Shown here one piece after another: positions 12,666-25,900 of a DNA stretch of 62,000 nt; the first letter of the stretch is position 1; every line of letters starts with the position of its first letter. Made by a program: the position numbers and the translations under genes. Location: positions 9,320,001-9,382,000 of the forward strand of contig NC_092572.1 in NCBI RefSeq assembly GCF_037975245.1. The letters are read 5' to 3'. Below the pieces are notes generated by a model that saw only the letters and a program-made list of their open reading frames with translations, had not been told where the DNA came from and made no database searches. Source of the DNA: Apostichopus japonicus (Eukaryota > Echinodermata > Holothuroidea > Aspidochirotida > Stichopodidae).

Positions 12666-15600
12666 AGTTGTAATTGCTAAGGAATTAATCACTTGTTCAT
12701 TAGTTTACTTGTGTCGGAGTTGCTGAGTACTATAATCTCCCGACTATTTAATGGCACTTGACCTGCCAGTTAAACAATGGAATAGTAGCGTTTTTGACCT
12801 GCCAGTTAAACAATGGAATAGTAGCGTTTGTCCGGTTTTTTGAGAGCATCTTCAACTTTAAAGCGGCTTCTCAGTCGGGTTAAATTTGCTTTAGACTTAT
12901 ATCCAACAAATAAAGTGTTGTGCGCTCACACTTTAGTAACATTTAAACAGGAAAAGACTAACGATTTTATGATCCGAAGGTCCAACACATCGAGGCTCCC
13001 TCCCTAACCCTTCCTCTTAACACCCATTTCTCCCACTTCCCCACCTTTGTTATAAGAAGCAGAAAGCTATATCCCCCCCCCCCCGCCCCTCCCCGGTTAA
13101 TGTAATTAAAATTAACTATACAAAATATCATTAAAATCCATAATGAATTGAGTACTTTTACAATGTGTTATGCTCTGTTAGAACCACTCCTGTACATCCA
13201 AATGTATATGATTTTGAATAACACAAGCTACCACATTCACTGTGCATATAACAGTTGCGTAGTTCTACGAAAAATATTTCACTGATCCCCACACCGTTCA
13301 ATTCTTTAGGCCTATAGAACCTGCTCTGCATTACCCAGAAACTGGCAAATGCCAATCTACGTGTTTATAAACACCACCCCCCTTCCTCGTTATCTTTAAT
13401 TATTTATGTGTTGTTTTATATTTCGTAGTATTTTAAAAATTTAATGTAAAATTGTAATGACTTCAGAAAACATATATCAATGTATACAAAACATGACATT
13501 TTCTTTATCGTATACACCAGTGAGTTGGAAAATTGCCGTTACATTGCAAGCGAAAAACCTTATGTAGCGTATATAGGCTTGTTTCCAGTTTTCAGGTTAT
13601 TTTCGTGGGGCCCCCTTGCTGAACTTGTGAAGTAATGAATTTTAAAGGAATCACTCATTCATCTTTGTCATCAAAACAGGGAACCGAGCTCAAAGCATGA
13701 TAAATTAATTCCATTGACTGATGAGGTAATTTCCACTGCATGTTTTGTCTTCTGTTAGACAGATAATCAAATATTTTTATACTTAGAGACACACTGGATG
13801 ATGTATTTTGTATAATTAAGTATACCGTACCTAGCAACGTAAAGTATACCATGTGCACAGGGTAAGGATTATTAAAGGGATAATTGCAAAGGGATTACAA
13901 ATGAATTACTAATAACTATGGCAGAAAACAAGAATATGATATGGTTACCATGGAAATGTACACTGTCAGGATGCGAACAAATGCACAACCTCTTATTTGT
14001 GTCACGTGCATTCGTCCATTCTTACTAAATCACAGTACAACCTTCGTTTTTTTTTTTTTGCAATAAAATAAACAAAACCGGTATAACACTAACAATGTTA
14101 ACTGGTTAAAGTGCGCTTATATACCGTATATGTTATTTCCTTCTCTGCGGGCTCTTGGTGTGCAATAGTAACGGATATGTTATCGCTTATCGACTAGTGT
14201 CCATCGCAGGCACAGATACATAGTGTCACTGAACTGAGAAATCGAACAGTCTCTCTGCCAATGAAAGATATATGGCAAAGATATATTTTAGTACCAACGT
14301 CAAAAAAAAAAAATTAAAAGCCGCATTATTTTGTTCATTTTTTATTTTATTCTCATTTTTTTTATATCTGTAACTGTTAGACTATATCCATTGCATTAGG
14401 ACACGGTATGATTGGAATTGTCGGTTCGAAACCTCAACCAGTCACAGTATAATATTTCAAACCGTGACTATGAGCTATATGGGGGTGCGGGCGCAGGGAG
14501 CATGCATGGGGATTAAGGGGGAGGGCTCTGGATGGGAAAGGGGGATCGGGGGTGCAAATCTGAGCAGGGTTAGAAAGGGAGTTGAGGCCAGTCACAGTGC
14601 AGTATTTTCGACGCAATAAAATTTAAGAGGGAGGGGGAAGAGAGAGCATTGGGAAGGTGATAAGGAAGTAAAGCGGACTGAGGGAGTAAAGTTTGGGGAC
14701 CAGGCAAGGATGGGAGTATGATGTAGATTTAAACAAAGGAACTAACGTAAGCTCGTAGCAACGAATGCGACATCGGGGGGGGGGGGGGGGGAGTGTGGAG
14801 GGGATTCTGTTGTTCATGGGTGAAGTGAGATAACACTAAAAAATGTTCAAAACAGCTACTATACTTGTGTAACTTATATTTCACTAATCACTATAATTTC
14901 CTGCAAAGTTACCCTTTAATTTCTCGATGGTCATCAATCAAAACGACTGGACTACGTAATTTAGTACACGGTTTATTACGTCGTTATGTATCATTAAGCA
15001 AAACAAACACGTCAATAGACATCGCCAATAACATGTCTGTCTTCATCATAATTACAGTTTGTCAAGGACGAATGCTATTGAGCTTAATAATGAACCCTAT
15101 ATTGAAACTTTTTCTTTTAAAATTTCAAACATTTCCTTTCAAATAATCAAAATTTGATATGATAAATTGTATGAAATGCAGTTTTATTGTGGCTTATTTT
15201 GACCCTGAAGCAAACCGAAGGCACCTGAATTACAAATTTAAGAAACTGAAGGGAATATTTGTTATAATAACCTCTTTTTTCATTTTTTTATTTTTTTCTT
15301 GGCAATGCTATAAATTCTTTAGAATGTTTACAATTTATTTCAAATAATTAAAATTAGATATAATCTTGACTTGTATGAATCATCTTTCTTTTGGATTTGA
15401 CATACGATGGATCGGCATAAAAGATGTTTCAAAGTCTGAAGTTTGAGAAATCTGGAAGAAGTAATCGTTAATTCTGTGTGAAATTATTTTTACAAGATCT
15501 TTCGTGTAACTATTTGTGGTCATTTTGGCGTTCCATAGAAAGCTGTTGTGTCCAATAGTTTGATTAATTAAGATCATTGCAAGGTAAGTATAAGATATAA

Positions 15601-16990
15601 CCATTAGTGCAAACCTCGAGTGACCAATCTGAAGTTACTGCGATGAGCTAACAGCCAATAATGATATATCTGTAAATTTATTTACGTAAACAAGATTAAC
15701 TTTTCCACGCCTTAATAGACAAGTTAATGAGTGAATATCATATCACATTCATTCAATGGCATTAGATAAACATAGGGCATTTTTTTTTCTATATCGAAAT
15801 CTCATAACACGTTAGAAAATTTATAATGATATAGCCCGGTAGACATATACTCGTGTAGACGAATAGTCTGGTAAGGTTATACATGTATATGTATTAGGCT
15901 ATACTTGTAAATTCAGAATAATCACTTAGATGTCAATGTTATCTGTATTTACAAAGCAAGTTTAACTAGAAACATTATTTTCCCCTCTTGATAAGTTTAT
16001 TAAATATTATATAGAGAGAAGAAAACAGACATATTCAGTCCATTTTGGTCCGATGGCACCAATCACGTTCACTCTGTTCAAGAAAAATTACTGGAAAATA
16101 ATATAATAACTTCGGTAGAATAGCCTATGCTATGAGGAAGCAGTGTTTCACCAGGTTGCAGAACAGTCCTAGCAATATATTGATTTTCTGCATTAAACCT
16201 TAGCCGCATGTACATGTTTGCAAAGTCACGAAGCTCGGCTAAAAGATTAAAATATTGGTTGAAACAAGTTGCTGGTATCTTATACTATACATTAAGGAAG
16301 GTAGCAGTTCACGAAACACGCATGGCAGTTAAAGTTGTTGGCGCGTGTAAGCTATAATATCACGCATGGACACACATCAAGGGCCAATACCTGCACTGAA
16401 ATTATCCGTTTCACTGACGAAAAACTGGTTTCGCATCATACTCAACTAACCCAACACAATTCCCATATGAACTACCAAAATTCCCTATGAAATATTAGAC
16501 ATAGTCTCGTTAACATTGTAGATATAACTCAACCAAGTCAAGCTTACGTTTTTAAAAGTATAAAGATAGTCTGTATAGGCCCCAAATTATAGCACGCTAT
16601 AATTGCTAGAAGGTTTCAAAAAGTACTAAGTTCCTGAGGTTTTCACTCTCCATATTGTTCTCAGACATGTTTAAGGAACACACAAGATGACTGAATGTCC
16701 CTGTGAGGACAATTACCTCAACGGTTGTAATAAATACAGTTTAAAGAATTTGACCAAGGTGACCATATCTGAATATCTAGCATATTTTTGGGCCAATACA
16801 GCATACTTTAAATTTTGATGTGTTGTAAATTGGCCAAAACAGTGTAGTGCAGTCCAGTTTGGTATGTTCTATACCACTTTAAGTTTTATTCGCGTTCAAC
16901 AAAGTTAATGTACATATCATATAGGCTTTTAAATTAGAAATGGCGACTTAGTCGGGCAAGCTTAGAACTTTATTTTAATTACCAACCATT
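12666..16990. other. Intergenic, minor repeats only
   Basis: Contains an exact 36-bp tandem duplication (CTGCCAGTTAAACAATGGAA core, 12760-12830) and G/C homopolymers (13075-13085, 14776-14791). An imperfect duplication of about 200 bp carrying CAAATAATYAAAATT…GATATAA lies at 15135-15360. No gene supported. Confidence 0.4.
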
Positions 16991-17039
16991 TTTTTTTTAA
17001 ACTATTCATTTCCTTTATCTACATCATTACAATTTATTT

Positions 17040-17400
17040 TCTTTCAGTAGGTGCCCTCAATGATTCTCAGCATATTGCTCGAATTTTCACAAAAATATTT
17101 GGTTGAGGGGTGCGTCCCCTCCCCACCCCTCCACGCCTCCTACGCCTATATGAGCACACAACACAGTATTGGAAAGACTCTTAATGCATTAAATAACATG
17201 TTTAAATACATTTTATACAAATTTGCCAAGGACAAAAGGTGTTGAATGATATCCAATTGTTTTCTTTTTGTTTATATGACGTAAAAAGGTCACATGTTTT
17301 GATTGAGTTATTTGAATTTATAAAACATTGGATTGAACATTAACATTTAGTTATCGAAGTCATCAATTTAGCCTTAAAGGAGCATTCCAAGGATTTATTT
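17040..17400 (+). repeat. Dispersed repeat, copy 2
   Basis: The uninterrupted version of the family at 3220-3910 and 43070-43270(-). Shared landmarks in order are TTTGCCAAGGACAAA, GTGTTGAATGATATCC, AATTTATAAAACATTGG, AACATTAACATTTAG and CCTTAAAGGAGCATTCC. Confidence 0.6.
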
Positions 17401-18725
17401 TAAATCTAAATATATTGATAATCAGAAGAACTGTACTAATATTGATAGCACTTCAGTTTTTTTTTTTTTTTTTTTTTTTAGTTTTCTAGGTCATCTTGAT
17501 ATATTTCGGCTAAACTACAGCATTTCTTCCAAAAAAAAAAAAATACTCCGAGGTAAATATATAAATTATCTATCGCCACATCCTACCCTGCCCTTCCAAC
17601 CGTCCGAATGTCCTTGCCTTTGTGGCCAATGACCTGATCTTCCGCGTATTCCCAAAGTGTACACGTATTCAACGAGAATTCCATATCTTTAACGTTGCGC
17701 TGCATATAAACTGTATTATGTTTACATACATGGCGAGTGTCACGAATACATACCCTCACTTTGGTACCACTCTCTTTTGTTACAACCCATTGAGGATCAG
17801 TAAACTGTCAGTCAGTGTAAATAAATAACTATATAAAATAATCGGTCACAATACATAAGCTCTTAGGGACCACTTCCATAAAAGACTAGTGTCTTCTGAG
17901 CGTTCCCTTGAAGGTGTAAAGTAACACTTTAAAATCAATTGTTTATAAGGTTGGAAGATGGAGTACACTATATAGTGGTACGAATATATAGCGTAGGCCT
18001 ACATGGGGTCTCCGTCCGTCGTCGGATACAGTGGTGCGACAATCTACCGAATTAATTATGTCTGAATAGGCAGAAATCTTGTTTGTTTTTGTTGGTCTAG
18101 CTGTTATGTTTTACTTGTTGAATCCCATGAGACCTTTCGACAGTCGCTGTGATTTGTAATAGTGACAGAAAATGCAAAATTGATGATAGGCTCGGGACGG
18201 TGGAAGTGGGATATCATCTGAAGGAGGGGGGGGGGGGGGGTTGGTGTCAGACATTAAGGGGCAGTGGCACATGTGATTTTGATTTGATGGGGGGGGGGGT
18301 GGGGAAACCTTAAATCTCCAGCAAAACGAATCCTCTATACATTCCGTAGCACAAATTCCAGTATCTCAATGGTTTTGTTTTTTCTTATTTTTTTGTTAAC
18401 AGCAAACGAGCATATTTTAATTATTTTTTTCTCATTATAAGTTTTCAACTACAGGGCTCTCTGTTAATTTCCATGTTTGTTAAAACACAAGGGCACTTTC
18501 AAAGAACAAACTTTTACTCACGGAAGTGAGAAAGGGGTACTTTCTATGATCCAAAATGGACCACACGTGTTCATTTTGTGTGTGTTTTTTTTAATAAAAG
18601 GGAGAAATTGAAAATGGAAATGTGAGGGCACTTATACACCCTGTATCCCTTCCTCCGCCACACTAATATGGTAGAATAGTCTCAGTCTTGTCTACCAAAC
18701 TGTGATGATATGTGAGTTTTCCCTA
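17401..18725. other. Intergenic, homopolymer-rich
   Basis: Poly-T (17457-17479), poly-A, and long G runs (18227-18240, 18290-18299). Nothing else supported. Confidence 0.4.
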
Positions 18726-18728
18726 CTG

Positions 18729-19165
18729 CTATGCATCGCTGTGATGCACTAAATAATGTGGTGATGCATCGACACAAAACATACAAGGTTACGTGCATTT
18801 TGAACTATGATGTATCAATGTGATGCTCTCGTGTGAAGCATCGGTGTGATGCACCAATTAATTTGGTGGTGCATCGACGGTTAAGATACAAGGCTACGTG
18901 CATTATGAACTATACTGTATCAATGTGATGCACTAATGTGAAGCATCGGTGTGATGCACAAAATAATTCGGTCGTGCATCGACGCTCAAAAGACAAGGTT
19001 ACCCGCATCTTAAACTATAATGTATCAATGTGATGCACTAACGTGATGCATCGGTGTGATGCACCCATTAATTTGGTGGTGCATCGACGCTCAACAAACA
19101 AGGTTACGTGCATGATGAGCAGTATCGTAGACCTTTTCAATGTGATTCAATTATGTGATGCAGTA
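18729..19165. repeat. 105-bp minisatellite upstream of the TRPC start
   Basis: GTGATGCAC anchors recur at 18741, 18846, 18951 and 19056, so the period is exactly 105 bp. Each unit also holds a nested GTGATGCATCG motif, the stretch ACAAGGTTACGTGCAT, and TGTATCAATGTGATGC. The last copy decays at about 19165, roughly 240 bp before the TRPC start codon. Confidence 0.9.
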
Positions 19166-19389
19166 TAATGTGATGCATCAATGTGATGCATCATTGTGAC
19201 CGTTACATCGGGTGACTCTTGTGGGTAAGTGGAGTATATATTAGTTACTATATAGTCTAACTTGACTTGCAATGAACCAACTTTTCGATTGTTACTGGTA
19301 TCAACAAAACCCAAAGCTTAACCACCGTGCACAACTTGTTATTTCTTTCTCAAAGCATTTCCTTTAGAAACTTGAAGCGAGCATTTTCG

Positions 19390-19397
19390 TGACGTCA
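19390..19397. promoter_or_regulatory. Consensus CRE palindrome TGACGTCA before the TRPC start
   Basis: An exact CREB/ATF-type site ten bases before the ATG at 19408. It may lie in the 5' untranslated region or core promoter. Its use is inference; the same palindrome is unusually frequent in this window. Confidence 0.35.
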
Positions 19398-19407
19398 GGC
19401 TTGCAAG

Positions 19408-19450
19408 ATGGCGAGTAACGAGGAAGAACCTCGTAAAAATATCATCGAAG
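19408..19450 (+). CDS. TRPC exon 1 (start)
   Basis: Encodes residues 1-14 plus one base ([14 protein letters not shown]), acidic then basic. Donor GTAAGT. The ATG context CAAGATGG is good. An acceptor-like CCTTTAG at 19361-19367 leaves open an upstream non-coding exon. Confidence 0.8.
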
Positions 19451-19908
19451 GTAAGTAATAATGTCATGTTTTAACGCAGATTCAATTTGGGCGTGTTTTT
19501 ATGAACCAAAGATGAATGAGGTTGACATTTTTTAATTAACTGCCCCATATCAAACAACATGTACAGTTTTTATTAACTTCCATGTTTAATTTTGCATCGA
19601 TTTTTTTCATAACAAAGTCATAAAAATAATAATTATTAACTTTCCATTTAAATTTGCAACGCTCTTTTCATAACAAAGTAATACGAAATAATAATTTAAA
19701 AAATGGTGAAAAAGTTTACTCTTGTTTTTTTCAACCATGCGATACATTGTATTTATGAAATTGTCACTTTTGAGGCGAAGATGCTATAAGAGGTTAAGGG
19801 GGCCTCAGGGATTGTCAATGTAACGTTTATTTTACGTTCATCTTTTCCTGTTGCTCTGTATAGACCAACAGCGATAAACGCATAATGGTGCAACGTTCTT
19901 TAATTTCA

Positions 19909-19971
<63 letters not shown>

Positions 19972-22900
19972 ATCAGCGTCCATAGCCTAGTGGTTATGGT
20001 GTCCGCGTAAAGAGCGGAAGGCCCGTGGTTTTTCACTGTTCTTGATTTCCCAACTCATTACGATTTTCATTTATATATATATATATATATATATATACTT
20101 TACTTCCAATCACTTACCTAATTCAATTATTGTATCTCACTCGAGATCCAGCCTTTCTCTAAATGCAGCATAGTTGTTTAACAGTTTCTCCTTTATTCCT
20201 ATATATATATAGGCTATATATAGGCTATATATAGGCTATATATAGGCTATATAGGCTATATATAGGCTATATATAGGCTATATATAGGCTATATATAGGC
20301 TATATATAGGCTATATATAGGCTATATAGGCTATATATAGGCTATATATAGGCTATATGTAGGCTATATGTAGGCTATATATAGGCTATATATAGGCTAT
20401 ATATAGGCTATATATAGCCTATATATAGCCTATATATAGGCTATATATAGCCTATATATAGCCTATATATAGGCTATATATAGGCTATATATAGGCTATA
20501 TATAGCTATATATAGGCTATATATAGGCTATATGTAGGCTATATATAGGCTATATATAGGCTATATGTAGGCTATATATAGGCTATATATAGGCTATATA
20601 TAGGCTATATATAGGCTATATATATATATATTATCGTACGTCAAAGGCACTAGGACTTCCAAAATTTGTAATCGAACATCAAAACTAAATGTTCTTTATC
20701 CCTGCAGTTACATAAAGTGAACTTCACTAATCTTCTTTTGTTGCTAACAGATGACACCCAGAACATGTCATTGGAAGAACAATTATTCTTCGCCGCTGCC
20801 AGTGGCAACTCAGCGCAGTTGACCACATTGGTCAAAAATGCCCCGCAGAGCGGGCTGGATATCAACGCAGTCGACGCACAAGGATTAAGTGCCATGAACA
20901 TCGCCGTCAAAAATGGCTTCCTTCGTAAGCATGCCACTATTTCAATTTTTACCAAAGCGAAGTGATTGTTACTGAAATTAAGACAATTAACATAACTAAG
21001 ACTGCCCCTCCTTCAAACTTCCACTTTCCCCCTCCGGGATAAAATCAAGGAGAATCGACCCCGCCCCTCCCCTCCCTTACCGTCAAACATAATATTATGA
21101 ACAATTCCTAGTGTGCAATATAATATACAACAAGTCTGTACGGGCAGTACAACATAAACTTTTGAACAATTCTTCAACATTGTTCAAACATTTCAGCATC
21201 AGCACCATTTTGCATCTAAATGTACCCTCCATTTTACCGAAATTTCCCAAAGGGGAGGAGCCAGCCCTCTCCTTTGATCCCTCCCCTGGACGACATACAT
21301 CTTACCCCCCCCCCCATCCTCCGCCCTTCCATAACAAAAATGGTGGTTGCGTGCCTGTCATGCTGTATTATATCCTTCCCATTTATTTCATCATATTTTA
21401 ATGATGAATTTATTATCCCATGCGATTCGTGTTCATTATACTGTTATTACACTTATGGGTATTAACAATATGCATGCACAAAGCAAATCCGAATATCTAT
21501 TTACAAAAATAATGAGAGAAATTTTCTTCATTTATTTACAATAACACTTGACTGAAGCAGAATCAATATCCTGTATGCATAAACTGGGTTGTCCAGCCGT
21601 TTTCATCGACGACTTCGTTCGCCTGCACTTTCTCAAAGTGGGCTTGAACGTATTATACTAAAAATCGGATACTGAAATGTAAATTTACACTGGGGACTCG
21701 AAGTTTTGGTCGTAACCCTCTAACATACTTTATTTAATGTTCTGACCTAGCATGATCCTTTCAAAAGTTTCTGATTTTTTTTTTCAGTTCCGGTGATAAC
21801 ATTACTCGACGAAGGAGTTAAACCCAACGACTCTCTCCTGCGAGCTGTAGATGTCGATTTTCAAGAGGTGGTGAAGCTTCTTGTCGATCATGCTTTGCAA
21901 CTGGTAAAAGTGCAACAAATTTTTCTCCCGATAACTGTTGTTTTTTCCTCTATTTTCGGAGGAAACTAAACTCTCACTAAAAAAGCTGTGAATGTTGTGT
22001 TTTTTGAATTAAACACCACGACTTGTATACGAATTTACCAATAACAGCATTTTCAGGAGCGTTTTACTTCCATGAACAGGAAACAGAATGAAAACTAAGT
22101 TACAAATTTTAAGTGTCTTAATCAAAGAACTTACTTAGAGATCGAGAAACTGGATAGCTTAAGGTTCTGTACAGATACAGGGGAGGTGTTACATAAGGGG
22201 TGGGTGAGGGGGGGGGATACCAAAGAGAGAACAATAACATGAGAACATGAATAAGATCAATGTAACATGAAAATACAATACTGTACAATGTTGGAGGGTT
22301 CATATACACAAGAGGAGATAAAATGAACTTGAATTCGTCCGGCATAGGATACAAAAAATACATTTATGGTTAACTTGTTAAAATGTTATATTTGCATGCA
22401 CGAAGGTATTGAAAGAACACACCAGGTTTGCCTGAATACAAAATTGGGCCAGATTTCTTTTTTTTTTTTTCACTGGCAGGAATTTGACCGCCAACCGTTT
22501 AAAACCCATGGTTCTATATACACTGAAAAAATAAACTAGTCAATATTGCCACGGACTAACGTTAAATTAGTCTGTAACGTTAGTCAATGCACACGGACTA
22601 GCAAAAATCTTCGTTTCATCGCTGCTTCTTAGTTAGTTTACACTGACTAAGGAAAATATAATCGCAGCTTAGTCGGTGGCGACGGACTAAGGTATTTTAA
22701 CCCATGGACTAAGAACGATACGGACACCCGATTTACGCCATAATCGTAGCTTAGTCGGTGTCGACAGACTAATGTATTTTAACCCAATTCGATTCACTTC
22801 AATTTGGAAACCGAGAGGCAACGGCAGCTTGCTGGGCTTGGCATAGTTTCATACGATCACTCTAAGCAACTTTCAACCGTAAATCACCCAAGAAGGTCTT

Positions 22901-25900
22901 TAGAAGAATGGAGGTATTAACTGCATCATCGGCCTACCTGTTATTCCTTTAATTTGAAGGTAAAATTAAAGTTAATTGTTAGGCTACTGGCACTAGTACT
23001 GTATTATGGTTAGTGTAACGCTACCGTTGTCACGTTGGCGTTTCGCAATACACAAGTGCAATGACAGTGAGTAGCCTATGGGCTTCTACTGGGTACTGCA
23101 GTGCATTCTCAACACTAAAGTGTGCATCCTAAACACCAATTAACAATGTGTTATGTGTGTATTGGGCTAGATTGAACAGTGGCACATAATCTTCTTATTT
23201 ATTCCCAAACAAATGCTGGAACTATAAGGCTCAATAGTTTATTTGAAGTCTACACTCATTTGGTAAAGATTTCCTGTAATTTCCCATGTGAATCTAAATG
23301 GGTAGGCTTTGTGATATTGAATAAGCAAGGCTAGACCTTCAAACGTACAGTCACAGTAGGCTGAACAAATTATGTTGGCTAGTCAACGGTATTATATGTT
23401 GCGAGCAGTCAGGATGCACGCTTCAGTTCTATTTAACCTTTTCATTTATCATTTTTTAGTATTTAATTTCCGGTCACGCCCAGGAAACAATTGCGACATT
23501 CCTTCACGGTCGACTTGCTTACTGTAAGAAGTATTAACCGTTTTTTCTCAGGAAAGCTTGATAGTCTGAAGTTATTATAACATGTGCTTTTAGTATACTG
23601 CCAAAAGAGTAAGTTGTTGTATTTGCATTGATATTTTATGTAGAAGTAACGGAAAATTGAGTATGTTTAGTTTGGTCTAATTGCACGTTTTTTTCTCTGT
23701 CCAATGTAGTGCAGGGTTCACTTGCGCGAATTCAAATTATTCTGTTTATGTATATGTATGTGCATCGATTCTTAGATTATGATGTTTTTTTGACATTTAT
23801 TTGTAATTCAAGCATATCTGTTTAGTAGCAAAGTTTAAAGGTTAAGATTAATTAGTTTTCTCTTTTTGATCCTAGATTGAATGAAACTCATTGGCGTAAA
23901 TAATAGATCAGATGATACAGTTTAACGCAGTTGCTAAAACTCTGGGTATTCTCTAGTCTTCGCCAGTCCATTTTAGTACTACTAGTAAGACTATATCAAA
24001 ACGACCGAAGACAAACTTAGTGTAACAAAGTACTGATTCTCCTCTAGCCTAGGTCTAAACAGGCTTGTTATGTGAGCAAGCAAAATAACAACTAAAAACG
24101 ATTAGGCCTATAAATAAGTTGGCTCAGTGCATTTCTGTTTCTAAAATTTTATATTTTTAAAGATCATAAAAACAAACAAAGATTTAGCCCATGTTTTATT
24201 ATCTCTGTATTCTGGGCATTTGATTCTGGTTGCAATGGTGATGACACTCTCGTTCAAATTTTCAGCTTTATACAGTCTGCTTCAAACTTTGGGATTGTTT
24301 TTTGAGACTATAGTGGAAGCAAATCTCACATAACTTTGTGGTGACAACTTTATTTATTTTTTTTTTCAAATGATGAATACTTTGCTGTTTCTTTCTTCCA
24401 GCAGGAATTGAAAAGCCAAATATCTAAGTCAAGGGTGAGCTTTCCTGTGATGTACGACACCAGTGTGGAGGCAACAACAGAAGAGGAGAACTGTGTTATA
24501 TATGGCTTAAAGACATGTTTTAAGATGATATATTGGTACCCTTCGCAGAACAAAAGAGTTTATCCAAGAGTCCAAAAAGCAAAGGAACAAGTACCATAGA
24601 GAAAAAAGATGGAAGAGTGAGTTTAACTATTGTACCCAACTGTTTAATGATATTTAAGATACTTTTCATAACCTGTTTTAAAAAAAAAAACCAGTCTAGT
24701 ATATCATTTACGTGCAAGCTTCATAAGTTTGGTCAAATTTTCACTGATCTGTAGAGCGGGAGTCCAGAGGGTTTGGTTAGCTGGGAAGGTAACCAATTGC
24801 CTGGTACATCACAATGTTCACAATGCATTCCTGTATATGAAACCTGATGACTGGCAAACCGACTGTGGTGGATGTGGCTGGGAGAGCAATTTTAAAGTCA
24901 CCTAATAGCTAACCTAGAGCAGCTTTCATGGTAACCACATCAAAGTAAGAACAATGTGTCAGGTATGGCCCCAAGAGCAACAAATGGCCATTGCCAGTAA
25001 TTATTGGTGGTGGGGTACCCCTGCCAGTGATCTATAATTGACCCCTCATGGCTGACCTAGGTCAGCTCATGAGGTAACCACTTGAAACCTACTGGAAAAT
25101 GTTGGTTAGGACTTCAGATACAAGGGATGGGCATTGCCAGTAATTTTTAGTAGACCCCCAATATGCCCATCCCCTCATTGACCTAGGTGAGCTCATGATT
25201 TGACCAGTTGAAACCTACAGGAAAATGATAGGTATCACTTCATATGTAAGGATGGGCATTTCCAGTATTTTATATTGGTGGGCCACCACTGCCAGAGTCC
25301 GCCCATCCCTTACATATAGAATCCTGTCAATAATTTTCCAGTAGTTTTCAACTGGTTAAATCATGAGCTGACCTAGATCAATGAGGGGGGGGGGGGGGTT
25401 TTGGGGGTCTACTGGCAGGGGTACCCCACTAATATAAATTACTGGAAATGCCCATCCCTTACATATATATATAGAGTCCTGCCAATCATTTTACAGTAGT
25501 TTTCAACTGGTTACCTCATGAGCTAATCTAGGTCAATGGGGGATGGGCATTTTGGGGGTCTACTGACAGGGTTACCCCACCAATGTAAATGACTGGAAAT
25601 GCCCATCCCTTACATATGAAGTGATACCTATCATTTTCCAGTAATTTTTCAACTGGTTATCTCATGAGCTGACCTAAGTCAATGAGGGAATGGGCATTTT
25701 GGGGGTCTACTGGCAGGGGTACCCCCCCCCCCCAATATAAATTACTGGAAATTCCCATCCCTTACATATGAAGTGATACCATTTTCCAGTAGTTTTCAAC
25801 TGGTTACATCATGAGCTCATCTAGGTCAATGGGGGATGGGCATTTTGGGGGTCTACTGGCAGGGGTACCCCACCAATAAAAATTACTGGCAATGCCCATC

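Noticed and set aside
15134-15347. Two short hydrophobic open frames
   Set aside because: AT-rich composition effects within an imperfect duplication; no coding signal.
20650-20955. 101-codon minus-strand frame opposite TRPC exon 2
   Set aside because: Antisense shadow of a strongly coding exon.
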